Below, piece by piece: positions 27,308 to 36,243 of a stretch of 39,191 bases of DNA. The stretch covers positions 1 to 39,191 of the forward strand of contig JAJYWK010000020.1 in NCBI GenBank assembly GCA_021791515.1. The letters run 5' to 3'. A model generated the notes under the pieces. That model was not told the DNA's origin, ran no database searches, and was given only the letters and a program-made list of their open reading frames with translations. A program made the position numbers and the translations under genes. The stretch is from a bacterium. Its GTDB lineage: Bacteria > Patescibacteriota > Doudnabacteria > UBA920. Position 1 is the stretch's first letter, and each line of letters opens with the position of its first letter.

Positions 27308-28618
27308 CTAAACCAGCTGATTTCGTAGTTTAGTGTTTTTAGTATTTAGTAGAGACTTAAGTCCGATGTCGGTGCGATAGTGCATCCCTTCAAACTTAAT
27401 TAGTTTTACCGCCTCGTAGGCTTTGTTTAGGGCAGATTGTAAATCATCAGCAACTGCCGTAACGCCCAAGATTCTTCCGCCGTTAGTCAGTAATTTTCCA
27501 TCATCTGATGTTTTTGTCCCGGCATGGAAGACAACCACATCATCCATCTTTTCTGCTTCATCTATGCCTGTAATCGGCAAGCCTTTTTCGTAATTTCCGG
27601 GATATCCGCCGCTTGCCAGCACAATGCAGCAAGCGTATTTTTTTGCCCATTCAATTTTAATGTCAGCCAAGTTTCCATTGACACAGGCTTCTAGAATATC
27701 AAACAGATCGCTATCTAACAGCCGCATATAGCTTTGGGTTTCCGGGTCGCCAAAACGGGAATTGAATTCAATTACTTTGGGGCCATCCTTAGTTAGCATA
27801 AGTCCCGGATATAATAGCCCCACAAACGGGCTGTCTAGGTTTTTTAGGCCATCCAGTGCCGGTTTTACTATCGTTGATGACACTTCGTCCATTAATTTTT
27901 GATCAACCCAAGGCAGGGGAGCAATGGTGCCCATGCCGCCGGTGTTGGGGCCTTTGCCTTCGTTAAATACCGGTTTGTGGTCTTGCGATGGCGGAAGCAG
28001 TTGAAAGGTTTTGCCGTCGGAAAACGCGTGGATGGAAAATTCCGGCCCTTGCAAAAATTCTTCAATAACCACTTCGTTTCCCGCATCGCCAAAAATTTTG
28101 TTAACCATTACATCCTGCAGGAATTTTTTGGCCTCGTCCAAAGTCTGGCAAACGCTTACGCCTTTGCCTAAGGCAAGGCCGCTGGCTTTTATGACAATCG
28201 GCGCGCCTTTATTTTCCAAATATTTTAAGGCCTGATGATAATCGCTAAACGTTTGATATTCCGCGGTTGGGATATTATTGTCTTTCATCAGCTTTTTGGC
28301 GAAAGCTTTGCTGGCCTCTATTTGCGCGGCTTGTTTGCTTGGTCCCCAAATTTTTAAATCCCGCTTTTGGAATTCATCCACAATTCCTAAAGCCAAAGAG
28401 TCGTCCGGACCCACCACGGTAAAATCTATTTTGTTTTTTTGCGCCCAATCGGCCAATGCCAAAATATCGGTAGGCTTAATATTTACATTCTCTCCAAGTT
28501 CTGCGGTGCCGGCATTGCCCGGCGCCACAAAAATTTTACCCACACGCGGGGATTGTTTAAGTTTCCAAGCCAGGGCATGTTCTCTGCCGCCGGAGCCAAT
28601 AATTAGAATTTTATTCAT
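27308..28618 (-). CDS. purD: Phosphoribosylamine-glycine ligase
   Basis: IIGSGGREHALAWKL, MGTIAPLPW, NSRFGDPETQ. Confidence 0.96.
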   Translation of the reverse strand: MNKILIIGSGGREHALAWKLKQSPRVGKIFVAPGNAGTAELGENVNIKPTDILALADWAQKNKIDFTVVGPDDSLALGIVDEFQKRDLKIWGPSKQAAQIEASKAFAKKLMKDNNIPTAEYQTFSDYHQALKYLENKGAPIVIKASGLALGKGVSVCQTLDEAKKFLQDVMVNKIFGDAGNEVVIEEFLQGPEFSIHAFSDGKTFQLLPPSQDHKPVFNEGKGPNTGGMGTIAPLPWVDQKLMDEVSSTIVKPALDGLKNLDSPFVGLLYPGLMLTKDGPKVIEFNSRFGDPETQSYMRLLDSDLFDILEACVNGNLADIKIEWAKKYACCIVLASGGYPGNYEKGLPITGIDEAEKMDDVVVFHAGTKTSDDGKLLTNGGRILGVTAVADDLQSALNKAYEAVKLIKFEGMHYRTDIGLKSLLNTKNTKLRNQLV

Positions 28619-28690
28619 ATATTTTCTACGAAATACGAAATGATCGAAATACGAAAACTATTATACTCACGAAAACGACAGCTAGAAAAA

Positions 28691-29725
28691 TTAATAAAGG
28701 TTGACAATTCTTTTAAATTTTACACCAGAATGAGTAAAGTTAGCTAAAATTCCCAGTTTTAAATTCATGGCTTTAAGATAACTGCGGACTTGGTCTATAT
28801 TTTTAGTTCCAAAATTTTCATGTTTCTTTATTTCCAAAATAATCGTTGCTTCTCCGATTTTTATCACAAAATCAACATAAAAGATACCCATAGATTTACC
28901 ATTAAATTGAAGTTTAACCGGAACTTGTTCTTGAAATTCAATACCCTCTTCTTTTAAAAGTTCCGCAATAAATTTCTGGTAGTATTTTTCTAGGAATGAT
29001 CCGCCTTGTGTCTTGTAGACTTTGAATAAAATTCCCATTATTTTAAAACATTCATCACGATAAAGTAGGTCCTCGTTTTTGATTGGGTACATAATATTTC
29101 GTATTTCGTCCTTTTCGTGTTTCGTAGAAGCCCCGGTGAGCCTTTGTAGAACTTCAACGTATAGTTCGTTCTCTTTTTTCTTTAATCTGCCGTATAGGGA
29201 TTCAACCGTATCATCAGATTTTATTTGTTCAAAACACCTTGCTAAAACCGGGCCAAAGTCAAATTGCAAAGTTAAAAAGTGAATGCTGGAGCCGGCATGG
29301 GTTGCTTTTTGGTCTAAAAAGTTTTGAATGGCTTTATCTGTGAGCATTCCTTTGTTCCAAAGTCCTGGGGTGCCATCGGGATTTAAGGCCACTCCATTAA
29401 ATGAGTCCGGAATTACCCCGGGGTGCAAATTTAAAATTTTATTCGGAAAAGCTAAAATCACCTCGTCGAGGATTATTTGTTTCCAGCCGGCCAGGCAAAT
29501 AAAATCCGGATTTAATTTTTGGAGTAGCGGCAAAAGATTCTCTTTTTTTGGACATATCTCAATCGGCAAATTATTCTCGCGGGCATGCTTTAGGCCCAAG
29601 GCATCTTCTTTGTCCGAAATCACGGCAACAATCTTAGCATCGATTTTTTTATTTTTGATGCCATCAATGATAGCTTTTAGGTTAGTACCGGTTCCGGCGT
29701 TGGAGATTAAAACCACTAATTGCAT
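28691..29725 (-). CDS. purN: Phosphoribosylglycinamide formyltransferase fused to C-terminal GxxExxY domain
   Basis: PurN: LISNAGTGTNLKAI, NLHPGVIPDSF, HAGSSIHFL; GxxExxY-like: GGSFLEKYYQKFIAELL...VDFVIKIGEATIILEIKKHENF. Confidence 0.88.
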   Translation of the reverse strand: MQLVVLISNAGTGTNLKAIIDGIKNKKIDAKIVAVISDKEDALGLKHARENNLPIEICPKKENLLPLLQKLNPDFICLAGWKQIILDEVILAFPNKILNLHPGVIPDSFNGVALNPDGTPGLWNKGMLTDKAIQNFLDQKATHAGSSIHFLTLQFDFGPVLARCFEQIKSDDTVESLYGRLKKKENELYVEVLQRLTGASTKHEKDEIRNIMYPIKNEDLLYRDECFKIMGILFKVYKTQGGSFLEKYYQKFIAELLKEEGIEFQEQVPVKLQFNGKSMGIFYVDFVIKIGEATIILEIKKHENFGTKNIDQVRSYLKAMNLKLGILANFTHSGVKFKRIVNLY

Positions 29726-29809
29726 AATGAAAAATGAAATATCAAAATGTAAAATTTAGGTGTCGCTTTACGACTCTATAATTTTGATTTTTGACTTTTA
29801 AATTTTAAT

Positions 29810-31288
29810 TTAGAACAGGGCTCCCTGCGGCTTCACTTCTCCTGCGTACACCGGCTGTTTTACTTCTTTTGTCCGTTCCAGTAAATCAATTGGATATTCA
29901 CCGGTAAAGCAGGAGGTGCAAAATAAATTAGAATCTATGCCGGTAGAATCCATTAATCCTTTTAAAGACAAGAAGTAAAGCGAGGTGGCGCCTAAAAATT
30001 GGCGGATTTCTTCCACGGTCTTGTGCGAAGCGATTAGTTTTTCCTGCTTGGGGGTATCGATTCCGTAAAAGTCCGGGAATTTAACCGGCGGGGAAGAAAT
30101 TAGCATATGAACTTCAAGACAGCCGGCATCAAATAACATCTTAACCAGTTGGCGGGAAGTGGTGCCGCGGACAATGGAGTCGTCCATTACGATAATTTTT
30201 TTGCCCTGTAAAACTTCCCGCAAGGGGGTAAGTTTTAATTTAACGCCCAAATCGCGGCTGTGCTGTTCGGGTTGAATAAAGGTGCGGTGGATGTAGCGGT
30301 TTTTTACCAAAGCCATTTCCATGGGGATGCCGCTTTTTTTGCTGTAGCCGGAAGCTACGGGATAGGCGGTTTCCGGCACCGGAACCACAATGTCGGCATC
30401 TATTTTACATTCCTCGGCCAGCTTCATGCCACAGTTGCGGCGAGTTTCGTAAACCGATTTGCCTAAAATTTGGCTGTCTGGCCGGGCAAAGTACACAAAT
30501 TCAAAAATGTCCACCTTGGTTTTAGATTCTTGTATTTGCACTGACTCAATGCCTTTATCTGTTACTATTACCATTTCGCCGGGGTTGACTTCGCGGATGA
30601 GTTCAGCGCCCACGGTGTGAAAGGCACAGGACTCGGAAGCAAATACAGTGGCGGAGTTATTTACCCCGTTAAATTTCGCCTCTGGCGAACCGGCTTCGCC
30701 GGATTTAACGGGGTAAATACGGCCCATACAAAGCGGCCTGATGCCGTAAGTGTCCCGCACGGCTACCAGGGAGTCTTTGGTTAAAATGGTTAAAGAAAAA
30801 GCGCCGGTAAAAAGCGGGTAAGCTTTAATTACGGCGTCTTTAATTGTGTGTCCGTGTTCCAAATAGTAGGCCAAGGCCTTGGTCATAAGTTCGGAATCGG
30901 AACAATCCAAGGTGGAAATATCCTTTGCTTCTAAAAATTCTTTAAGTTTAGTGGTGGATGGCAAATTGCCGTTATGCGCCAAGGCGAGCTGGTTGTTAAC
31001 AATAACCGGCTGGGCGTGCTTAATATGCGAGCCTTCGGAAGTGGAATAGCGGTTGTGGCCGATGCCAATATGCCCCTTTAAGCTGGTAATAGTTTCTTCA
31101 TTATAGACCTGGGTTACAAGTCCCATATTTTTATAACAGTCAATATGGTTGCCGTCGGCTGTGGCAATCCCTGAACTTTCCTGGCCGCGGTGCTGTAGGG
31201 CAAACAGGCCGTAAAAAGTCAGCCTGGATACGTCCAGGTCTTTGCCGTAAATTCCAAACACGCCGCATTTTTCGTTTAAATTATTCAT
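29810..31288 (-). CDS. purF: Amidophosphoribosyltransferase
   Basis: CGVFGIYG, LQHRGQESSGIA, VMDDSIVRGTTSRQLV; ORF opens at 31309, ATG 31288 (MNNLNEKCGVF). Confidence 0.95.
   Translation of the reverse strand: MNNLNEKCGVFGIYGKDLDVSRLTFYGLFALQHRGQESSGIATADGNHIDCYKNMGLVTQVYNEETITSLKGHIGIGHNRYSTSEGSHIKHAQPVIVNNQLALAHNGNLPSTTKLKEFLEAKDISTLDCSDSELMTKALAYYLEHGHTIKDAVIKAYPLFTGAFSLTILTKDSLVAVRDTYGIRPLCMGRIYPVKSGEAGSPEAKFNGVNNSATVFASESCAFHTVGAELIREVNPGEMVIVTDKGIESVQIQESKTKVDIFEFVYFARPDSQILGKSVYETRRNCGMKLAEECKIDADIVVPVPETAYPVASGYSKKSGIPMEMALVKNRYIHRTFIQPEQHSRDLGVKLKLTPLREVLQGKKIIVMDDSIVRGTTSRQLVKMLFDAGCLEVHMLISSPPVKFPDFYGIDTPKQEKLIASHKTVEEIRQFLGATSLYFLSLKGLMDSTGIDSNLFCTSCFTGEYPIDLLERTKEVKQPVYAGEVKPQGALF
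30659..30718. repeat. Compound palindromic element inside purF
   Basis: atttaccccgttaaat/atttaacggggtaaat 16-bp perfect inverted repeat with inner hairpins ttcgcctctggcgaa and ccggcttcgccgg. Confidence 0.9.
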
Positions 31289-31336
31289 AATTAAACTCCT
31301 ACGAAACACGAAAGAAACGAAATACGAAATTAAGAT

Positions 31337-31540
31337 TTATCTGCCGTGGCGCAATTCATCAGTCGGATAAAAGTGCGGGTCTCTTGTTAAGTGTCCTTCC
31401 ATCCAGAGCGTATAAGGCTCTGTTCCTTCTATATAAGGGCATTTATCGCCTTGTTCCGCATGCGAGCCTTCTAGTCTAATAGCGTTTTTTTCAGCGTCGG
31501 TTAATTGCCTGTCTAACTTGATTTCTCCGTTTAAATCCAT
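31337..31540 (-). CDS. Small hypothetical protein
   Basis: Between purQ and purF with coherent ORF and spacing. Confidence 0.5.
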   Translation of the reverse strand: MDLNGEIKLDRQLTDAEKNAIRLEGSHAEQGDKCPYIEGTEPYTLWMEGHLTRDPHFYPTDELRHGR

Positions 31541-31555
31541 ATCTTTTATTGTTAA

Positions 31556-32329
31556 TTATTTAAAATATTCCACCGCGTTTTTAAATATTTTTAAGCCTTG
31601 GGCCTCGCGCGGCAGCGGTTTACCCGCGCGTAAATATTTTTCTTTTAATAAAGGCCAGTGGGGCAATTGGGTAAAGAACATCGCCCGCTCGGGGTGGGGC
31701 ATAGTACCGAGGATTTTACCATCAGCCGATGTTATCATCGCAACATCTAAGGTGGAACCGTTGGGGTTGGGTGTAAGATTTTGGTAGCGGCAGATATCGC
31801 CTTTATAGTATACACCAGCGATTTGTTTTTGCCGTTTGAGGGTTTCTATTACATCAGCGGAGGCCATAAATTTGCCTTCCCCGTGGGCAATGGGGAGGGA
31901 AAGGGATTTTATTCCCCTAAGCCATGGGGAAGGGGATTTGTTGATTTTTAAATCCACCCACCTTACGGTATAGCGGGCGTTGGTGTTGTTAGTAAGCGCG
32001 CCAGGCAAAAGGCCGGTTTGCGTTAAAATTTGAAAGCCGTTGCAAATGCCAATTATTAATTTATCTTTTCGCGCGAATTCCAAAAGTTTATGTTTTAGAT
32101 GATTGTTTAATTTATTGGCGTAAGCGCGGCCCGAGCCAATATCATCGCCGTAGGAAAAGCCGCCCGGGATAGCCAGGATTTGATAGCGTTGCGGTTTGTT
32201 TTTATTTTCTATGAGGTCATTAATATGAACTATTTCAGATTCGCCTCCGGCCAGTTCAAAAGCCAGCGCAGTTTCTTCTTCGCAATTAATACCATAGCCG
32301 GATAAAATTAGGACTTTAGGTGATTTCAT
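31556..32329 (-). CDS. purQ: FGAM synthase glutaminase subunit
   Basis: LSGYGINCEEETALAFELAGG, GGFSYGDDIGSGRAYAN, GICNGFQILTQTGLLPGA, HPERAMF. Confidence 0.95.
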   Translation of the reverse strand: MKSPKVLILSGYGINCEEETALAFELAGGESEIVHINDLIENKNKPQRYQILAIPGGFSYGDDIGSGRAYANKLNNHLKHKLLEFARKDKLIIGICNGFQILTQTGLLPGALTNNTNARYTVRWVDLKINKSPSPWLRGIKSLSLPIAHGEGKFMASADVIETLKRQKQIAGVYYKGDICRYQNLTPNPNGSTLDVAMITSADGKILGTMPHPERAMFFTQLPHWPLLKEKYLRAGKPLPREAQGLKIFKNAVEYFK

Positions 32330-32422
32330 ATAGCTGTCTTTACTAACTACTAATTTGTACTAATATACTAATTTTTTGTTTTCAATATTCGTATATTAGT
32401 AACGATTCGTAGTTCGTAAAGC

Positions 32423-35401
32423 TTAGTAATCTTTAAATTTCTGTTTATAAGTTTTTAAAGCGATTGATGTTTTAATATCGATTATTGCTTTGTCAGCCTT
32501 GTCTTTAACTATAATTTTATCCTTTTTAGTAACTGTTCCCAAAGCAGCGATACTTTGGCCAAAGAACAGGCTTTCAAACTTTTCGCGATTTTTTTTCGCG
32601 ATTGTAACAATCAATCTTCCCTGACTTTCGCTAAATAACGCATCCGCATTTACTTTCCAGTTGCCCGGCAAATCGTTCAAACTGATTTCTCCGCCCAAAC
32701 CGCCACCCATAAGCGTTTTTATTAGCGCGGGCACAAGCCCGCCGCGGGTTACGCTAATGGAAGAAGCAATTAAGTCCTGCTGAACGGCATTAAATAATGT
32801 TTTATATAATTTATAATTTTTCGCGGCATCTACGGTTGGAATAATTTCGCTGTTGGTGTCGCCCAATATATAAATAAGATCGCCTGGAATTTTTGCATCC
32901 AAAGAAACGGTTTTATTAGCGTTTGGCACCACGCCCATGGCGGAAATTAAAAGCGTGGGCGGAATGGAAATTTTTAAAGGTTTTCCGTCAGCTCTATAGC
33001 CCTTAAAGTCATTGAACATGCTGTCTTTGCCGGAAATAAACGGCGTGCCAAAAGAAGTGGCGTAATCAAAGCAGGCGCGCGCGGCTTGTTTTAGTTGCCA
33101 AAGGCGATGAGGGTCATCAGACGAGCTCCAGCAGAAGTTATCCAAAAGCGCCAAGTAATCTACATCGGCGCCGGCGGCAACCGCGTTTCTAATGGCGGTA
33201 TCAATCGCGCAGGCGGCCATATTATAAGCATCAGTTTCGCTAAATTCCGGCCAGAGGCCGCAGGCCAGCACTACGCCTTTTTTGGAAGTTAAGACCGGCC
33301 TGGTGACAGTTGCGTCCGCGGTAATGCGCCCACTGCCCTGAATTGGTTTTAGCACGGAAGTGCTTTGGACTTCGTGGTCGTATTGGGTCGCTAAAAAATC
33401 CCGGCCGGAGATATTCAAAGATGACAGCAGTTTAAGGGCGTGGTCATTGTAGTTTTTCTTATTCGGAATTTTGGGAACATTTTTTTTATCTTGTATCTTG
33501 TATTTCGTATTTTGTATTTTGCGAGGGCGGCCGTTGTGCAAAAAGTCCAAATCCAAGTCCAAAACCGTTTGGCTGTTAAATTTGACGGCGCATTTTTTGT
33601 CATTGGTGAACTTTCCAATCACCGTGGTTTCCACGCCCCGCTTTTTCATCAGCTTTTGCAATTTCGCCAGTTTTTGCCGGGGCACGGCCAAAACCATGCG
33701 CTCTTGGGATTCAGAAATCCAAATTTGCCAAGGGGAGAGCCCTGGGTATTTAAGCGGCACTTTTTCCAAATTCACCAAACAGCCGTTGGTAGCTAATGCC
33801 ATTTCGCCGACCGCGGAAGAAAGTCCGCCGGCGCCGCAATCGGTAATACTGCTGTACAGCCTTTGGCCGCGCGCTTCTTTTACCAAAGCATCGCTAAACT
33901 TTTTTTGGGTTATCGGGTCGCCAATCTGCACGGCCGTTGCCGGGCTGTGGCTGTCCAAAGTTTCAGATGAAAAAGTCGCGCCGTGAATTCCGTCCAATCC
34001 CACGCGGCCGCCGACCATAACAATTAAATCGCCCGGCTTGGCTTGTTTTATGTGCGAGGGTTTGTCTTTAATCTTTTTAGGAATCAGTCCCACAGTCCCG
34101 GCAAACACCAAAGGCTTGCCGCGGTAGCCATCATTAAAATACATAAAGCCCATATTGGTAGGGATGCCGCTCTGGTTGCCGCCGGAATTAATGCCCGAAA
34201 CGACTCCATCCAAAATTCTCCGAGCCGATAACATTGGTTGTTTAAGTTCTTTATCTCTGTAGAGTTTAGACTTATCTTCCGGATCAGCCAAACAAAAACC
34301 GTAAACGTTAATGATCGGCTTGGCGCCAAGGCCAAAGCCCAAACAATCTCGGTTGACCCCCACAATGCCGGTCACGCTTCCGCCAAAGGGGTCAAGCGCC
34401 GAAGGTGTGTTGTGGGTTTCCACTTTATGGGTGATTAAATATTCTTTGTTAAACTCAATGGCTCCGGAGTTGTCGGTAAAGACGGAAACGCAGAAATCCC
34501 CCGGCGGTTTGGGGGAAGAGTCCCCTCTAAAAGAGGGGACTCTTCTTTTTTGCTTTCTGATAGCTTCCGTGGCGGCCTTAATGTAGGTTTTGTAAATGCC
34601 GTTTTTTAGCTCATCCATTGGGTCGGCAAAAATAGTGTGCTTGCAGTGCTCAGACCAGGTTTGCGCTAGAGTTTCCAGTTCCACGTCGGTTGGCTTTCGG
34701 CCTAATTTATTAAAGTAGTCGCGGATAACTTTTAAGTCATCAAGCGATAAAGCCAGCGGCCCGCGTTTGCTGCCATCCTTATTGGGGATGCCTAATTTGC
34801 CCAATTTTGTCAGTTCATCATCGCTAACATTTAAATCCACTTTGCTGACTTTGGCAGAAGTCGTGAGTTTAACTTTAGGGATGGCCGGTACCAAAGCGTG
34901 TTTTTGAAACTCATCAAAACTTGTTATGGTCGCTTTTTGAATGAGCGGATTATACAAAGAGTTGGCGATTTTTTGGATTTGGCCGCGATTAAGACCCCCT
35001 AAAATAAATAACACCTGGCTAGAATATACATTCTGGCCAGGTTTAAACTTTATGCGCGCGCCATCTGTTAGAGTTTCTTTGGCCGTGTTGCCGACGTTGT
35101 CGGTGACTCCGGGGAGAAAGCCGATCTCGATTGCGTAGCTAAACATTATTTTTCTCCCCAAGACTTGGGGAGATGTCCCGGCTTGCTGGGACAGAGAGGT
35201 TGATGCCTGTTGCGTCAACGGATTGGCTAATAGCTGTTTTGCTTTTTCTAGTTGTTGTTTGTTCAGTTTGCTATCTATTGTATAGCAATCAGCTACGTAC
35301 ACTGCTCCTAATTTGGCTTTGGGCAAGAGGCTTTGGAATTGCTTTTTCTTGATTTGGCCTCTGGCGTCAGGGATGGTGTATGTAACGTATAGGCGGTGCA
35401 T
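32423..35401 (-). CDS. purL: FGAM synthase large subunit, with N-terminal PurS-like region
   Basis: AQTWSEHCKHTIF, KVETHNTPSALDPFGGSVTGIVG, DCGAGGLSSAVGEMA, FISGKDSMFN; N-terminal PurS-like sequence. Confidence 0.95.
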   Translation of the reverse strand: MHRLYVTYTIPDARGQIKKKQFQSLLPKAKLGAVYVADCYTIDSKLNKQQLEKAKQLLANPLTQQASTSLSQQAGTSPQVLGRKIMFSYAIEIGFLPGVTDNVGNTAKETLTDGARIKFKPGQNVYSSQVLFILGGLNRGQIQKIANSLYNPLIQKATITSFDEFQKHALVPAIPKVKLTTSAKVSKVDLNVSDDELTKLGKLGIPNKDGSKRGPLALSLDDLKVIRDYFNKLGRKPTDVELETLAQTWSEHCKHTIFADPMDELKNGIYKTYIKAATEAIRKQKRRVPSFRGDSSPKPPGDFCVSVFTDNSGAIEFNKEYLITHKVETHNTPSALDPFGGSVTGIVGVNRDCLGFGLGAKPIINVYGFCLADPEDKSKLYRDKELKQPMLSARRILDGVVSGINSGGNQSGIPTNMGFMYFNDGYRGKPLVFAGTVGLIPKKIKDKPSHIKQAKPGDLIVMVGGRVGLDGIHGATFSSETLDSHSPATAVQIGDPITQKKFSDALVKEARGQRLYSSITDCGAGGLSSAVGEMALATNGCLVNLEKVPLKYPGLSPWQIWISESQERMVLAVPRQKLAKLQKLMKKRGVETTVIGKFTNDKKCAVKFNSQTVLDLDLDFLHNGRPRKIQNTKYKIQDKKNVPKIPNKKNYNDHALKLLSSLNISGRDFLATQYDHEVQSTSVLKPIQGSGRITADATVTRPVLTSKKGVVLACGLWPEFSETDAYNMAACAIDTAIRNAVAAGADVDYLALLDNFCWSSSDDPHRLWQLKQAARACFDYATSFGTPFISGKDSMFNDFKGYRADGKPLKISIPPTLLISAMGVVPNANKTVSLDAKIPGDLIYILGDTNSEIIPTVDAAKNYKLYKTLFNAVQQDLIASSISVTRGGLVPALIKTLMGGGLGGEISLNDLPGNWKVNADALFSESQGRLIVTIAKKNREKFESLFFGQSIAALGTVTKKDKIIVKDKADKAIIDIKTSIALKTYKQKFKDY
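34515..34545. repeat. Palindrome inside purL
   Basis: gaagagtcccctct-aaa-agaggggactcttc perfect 14-bp arms. Confidence 0.9.
35153..35219. repeat. Three tandem palindromes inside purL 5' region
   Basis: tctccccaagacttggggaga; tgtcccggcttgctgggaca; gttgatgcctgttgcgtcaac. Confidence 0.85.
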
Positions 35402-35527
35402 TGACTTTAGGGTTTAGGGCAAAGGGTTAAGGGTTTAGTGAGAGACAAGAATGAGGCGGTGTCTAATTCTTGTAAAAAAATAAAAAGAACTTCCAAAGTT
35501 CAAGCGAGAAATTTTTGTCAGTCGCGG

Positions 35528-35869
35528 CTACTTTTTAGGCAAAAAAGCTTCCAGTTTTTGCTTTACCAATGGCACATCTTGAGAAGCGGTATCCCAAATT
35601 TGCCTTAAATCCAGTTCAAAATATTCATGAACCGCGAAATCGCGGAAACCGGCCATAAGCTTCCAGGGTAGGTCTATTTTATTTTTTACCTCTTCCGGCA
35701 GTTTTTTGGCCAGCTCGCCAATTACAATCAACTGCATAATTGTCGCGCTTTGGGTTTTGGGGTCTAATAAAAATTTATCCAAATCAAAGCCAAATAAAAA
35801 ATCGGCAAGCTTTTGGCTCGCTCCCAGCATCAGCTCTAAAGTAATATCGTGTTCTTTTTCAGTTGGCAT
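35528..35869 (-). CDS. HepT-like HEPN toxin (DUF86)
   Basis: QLIVIGELAKKLPEEVKNKIDLPWKLMAGFRDFAVHEYFELDLRQIWD with R-x4-H. Confidence 0.85.
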   Translation of the reverse strand: MPTEKEHDITLELMLGASQKLADFLFGFDLDKFLLDPKTQSATIMQLIVIGELAKKLPEEVKNKIDLPWKLMAGFRDFAVHEYFELDLRQIWDTASQDVPLVKQKLEAFLPKK

Positions 35870-36149
35870 AGATTTGAGTTAAATCTTTTTGGATTTTTTT
35901 CGCGAGCATTGGGTTAAGGGCATCTTCGGAAACTAAATCTACTTTTTTGCCCAAAACTTCCTCTAAATCCTGCTTGAGTCCCACAAATCCCCAAATGCCA
36001 AAAGGCAGTTTGCCGGTTTTTACAAGCAGGTCAACGTCGCTATTTTTATGGTCTTGCCCCCTGGCTACACTGCCAAAAACTGATACGCGCGTAACGCCGT
36101 ATTTTAACAGCACTGGATTGATTTTTTGCTGGATTTCCGAAATGCTCAT
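35859..36149 (-). CDS. MntA-like minimal nucleotidyltransferase antitoxin
   Basis: VSVFGSVARGQDHKNSDVDLLV; ATG at 36149; overlaps hepT start. Confidence 0.87.
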   Translation of the reverse strand: MSISEIQQKINPVLLKYGVTRVSVFGSVARGQDHKNSDVDLLVKTGKLPFGIWGFVGLKQDLEEVLGKKVDLVSEDALNPMLAKKIQKDLTQIYAN

Positions 36150-36243
36150 AAAAAAATTTGCTCCGTGCCCGCCTATTTCTACGGGCTTCTCTACCTGCAG
36201 TTTAGCGGGAATTTGGCAATTCGTCAATTTTTTAAAGCGCCCT

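Noticed and set aside
31861-31940. GGGGAAGGGG-rich near-repeat in purQ as another insertion
   Set aside because: It encodes SPWLRGIKSLSLPIAHGEGKF, which fits normal PurQ sequence; no clear palindrome insertion.
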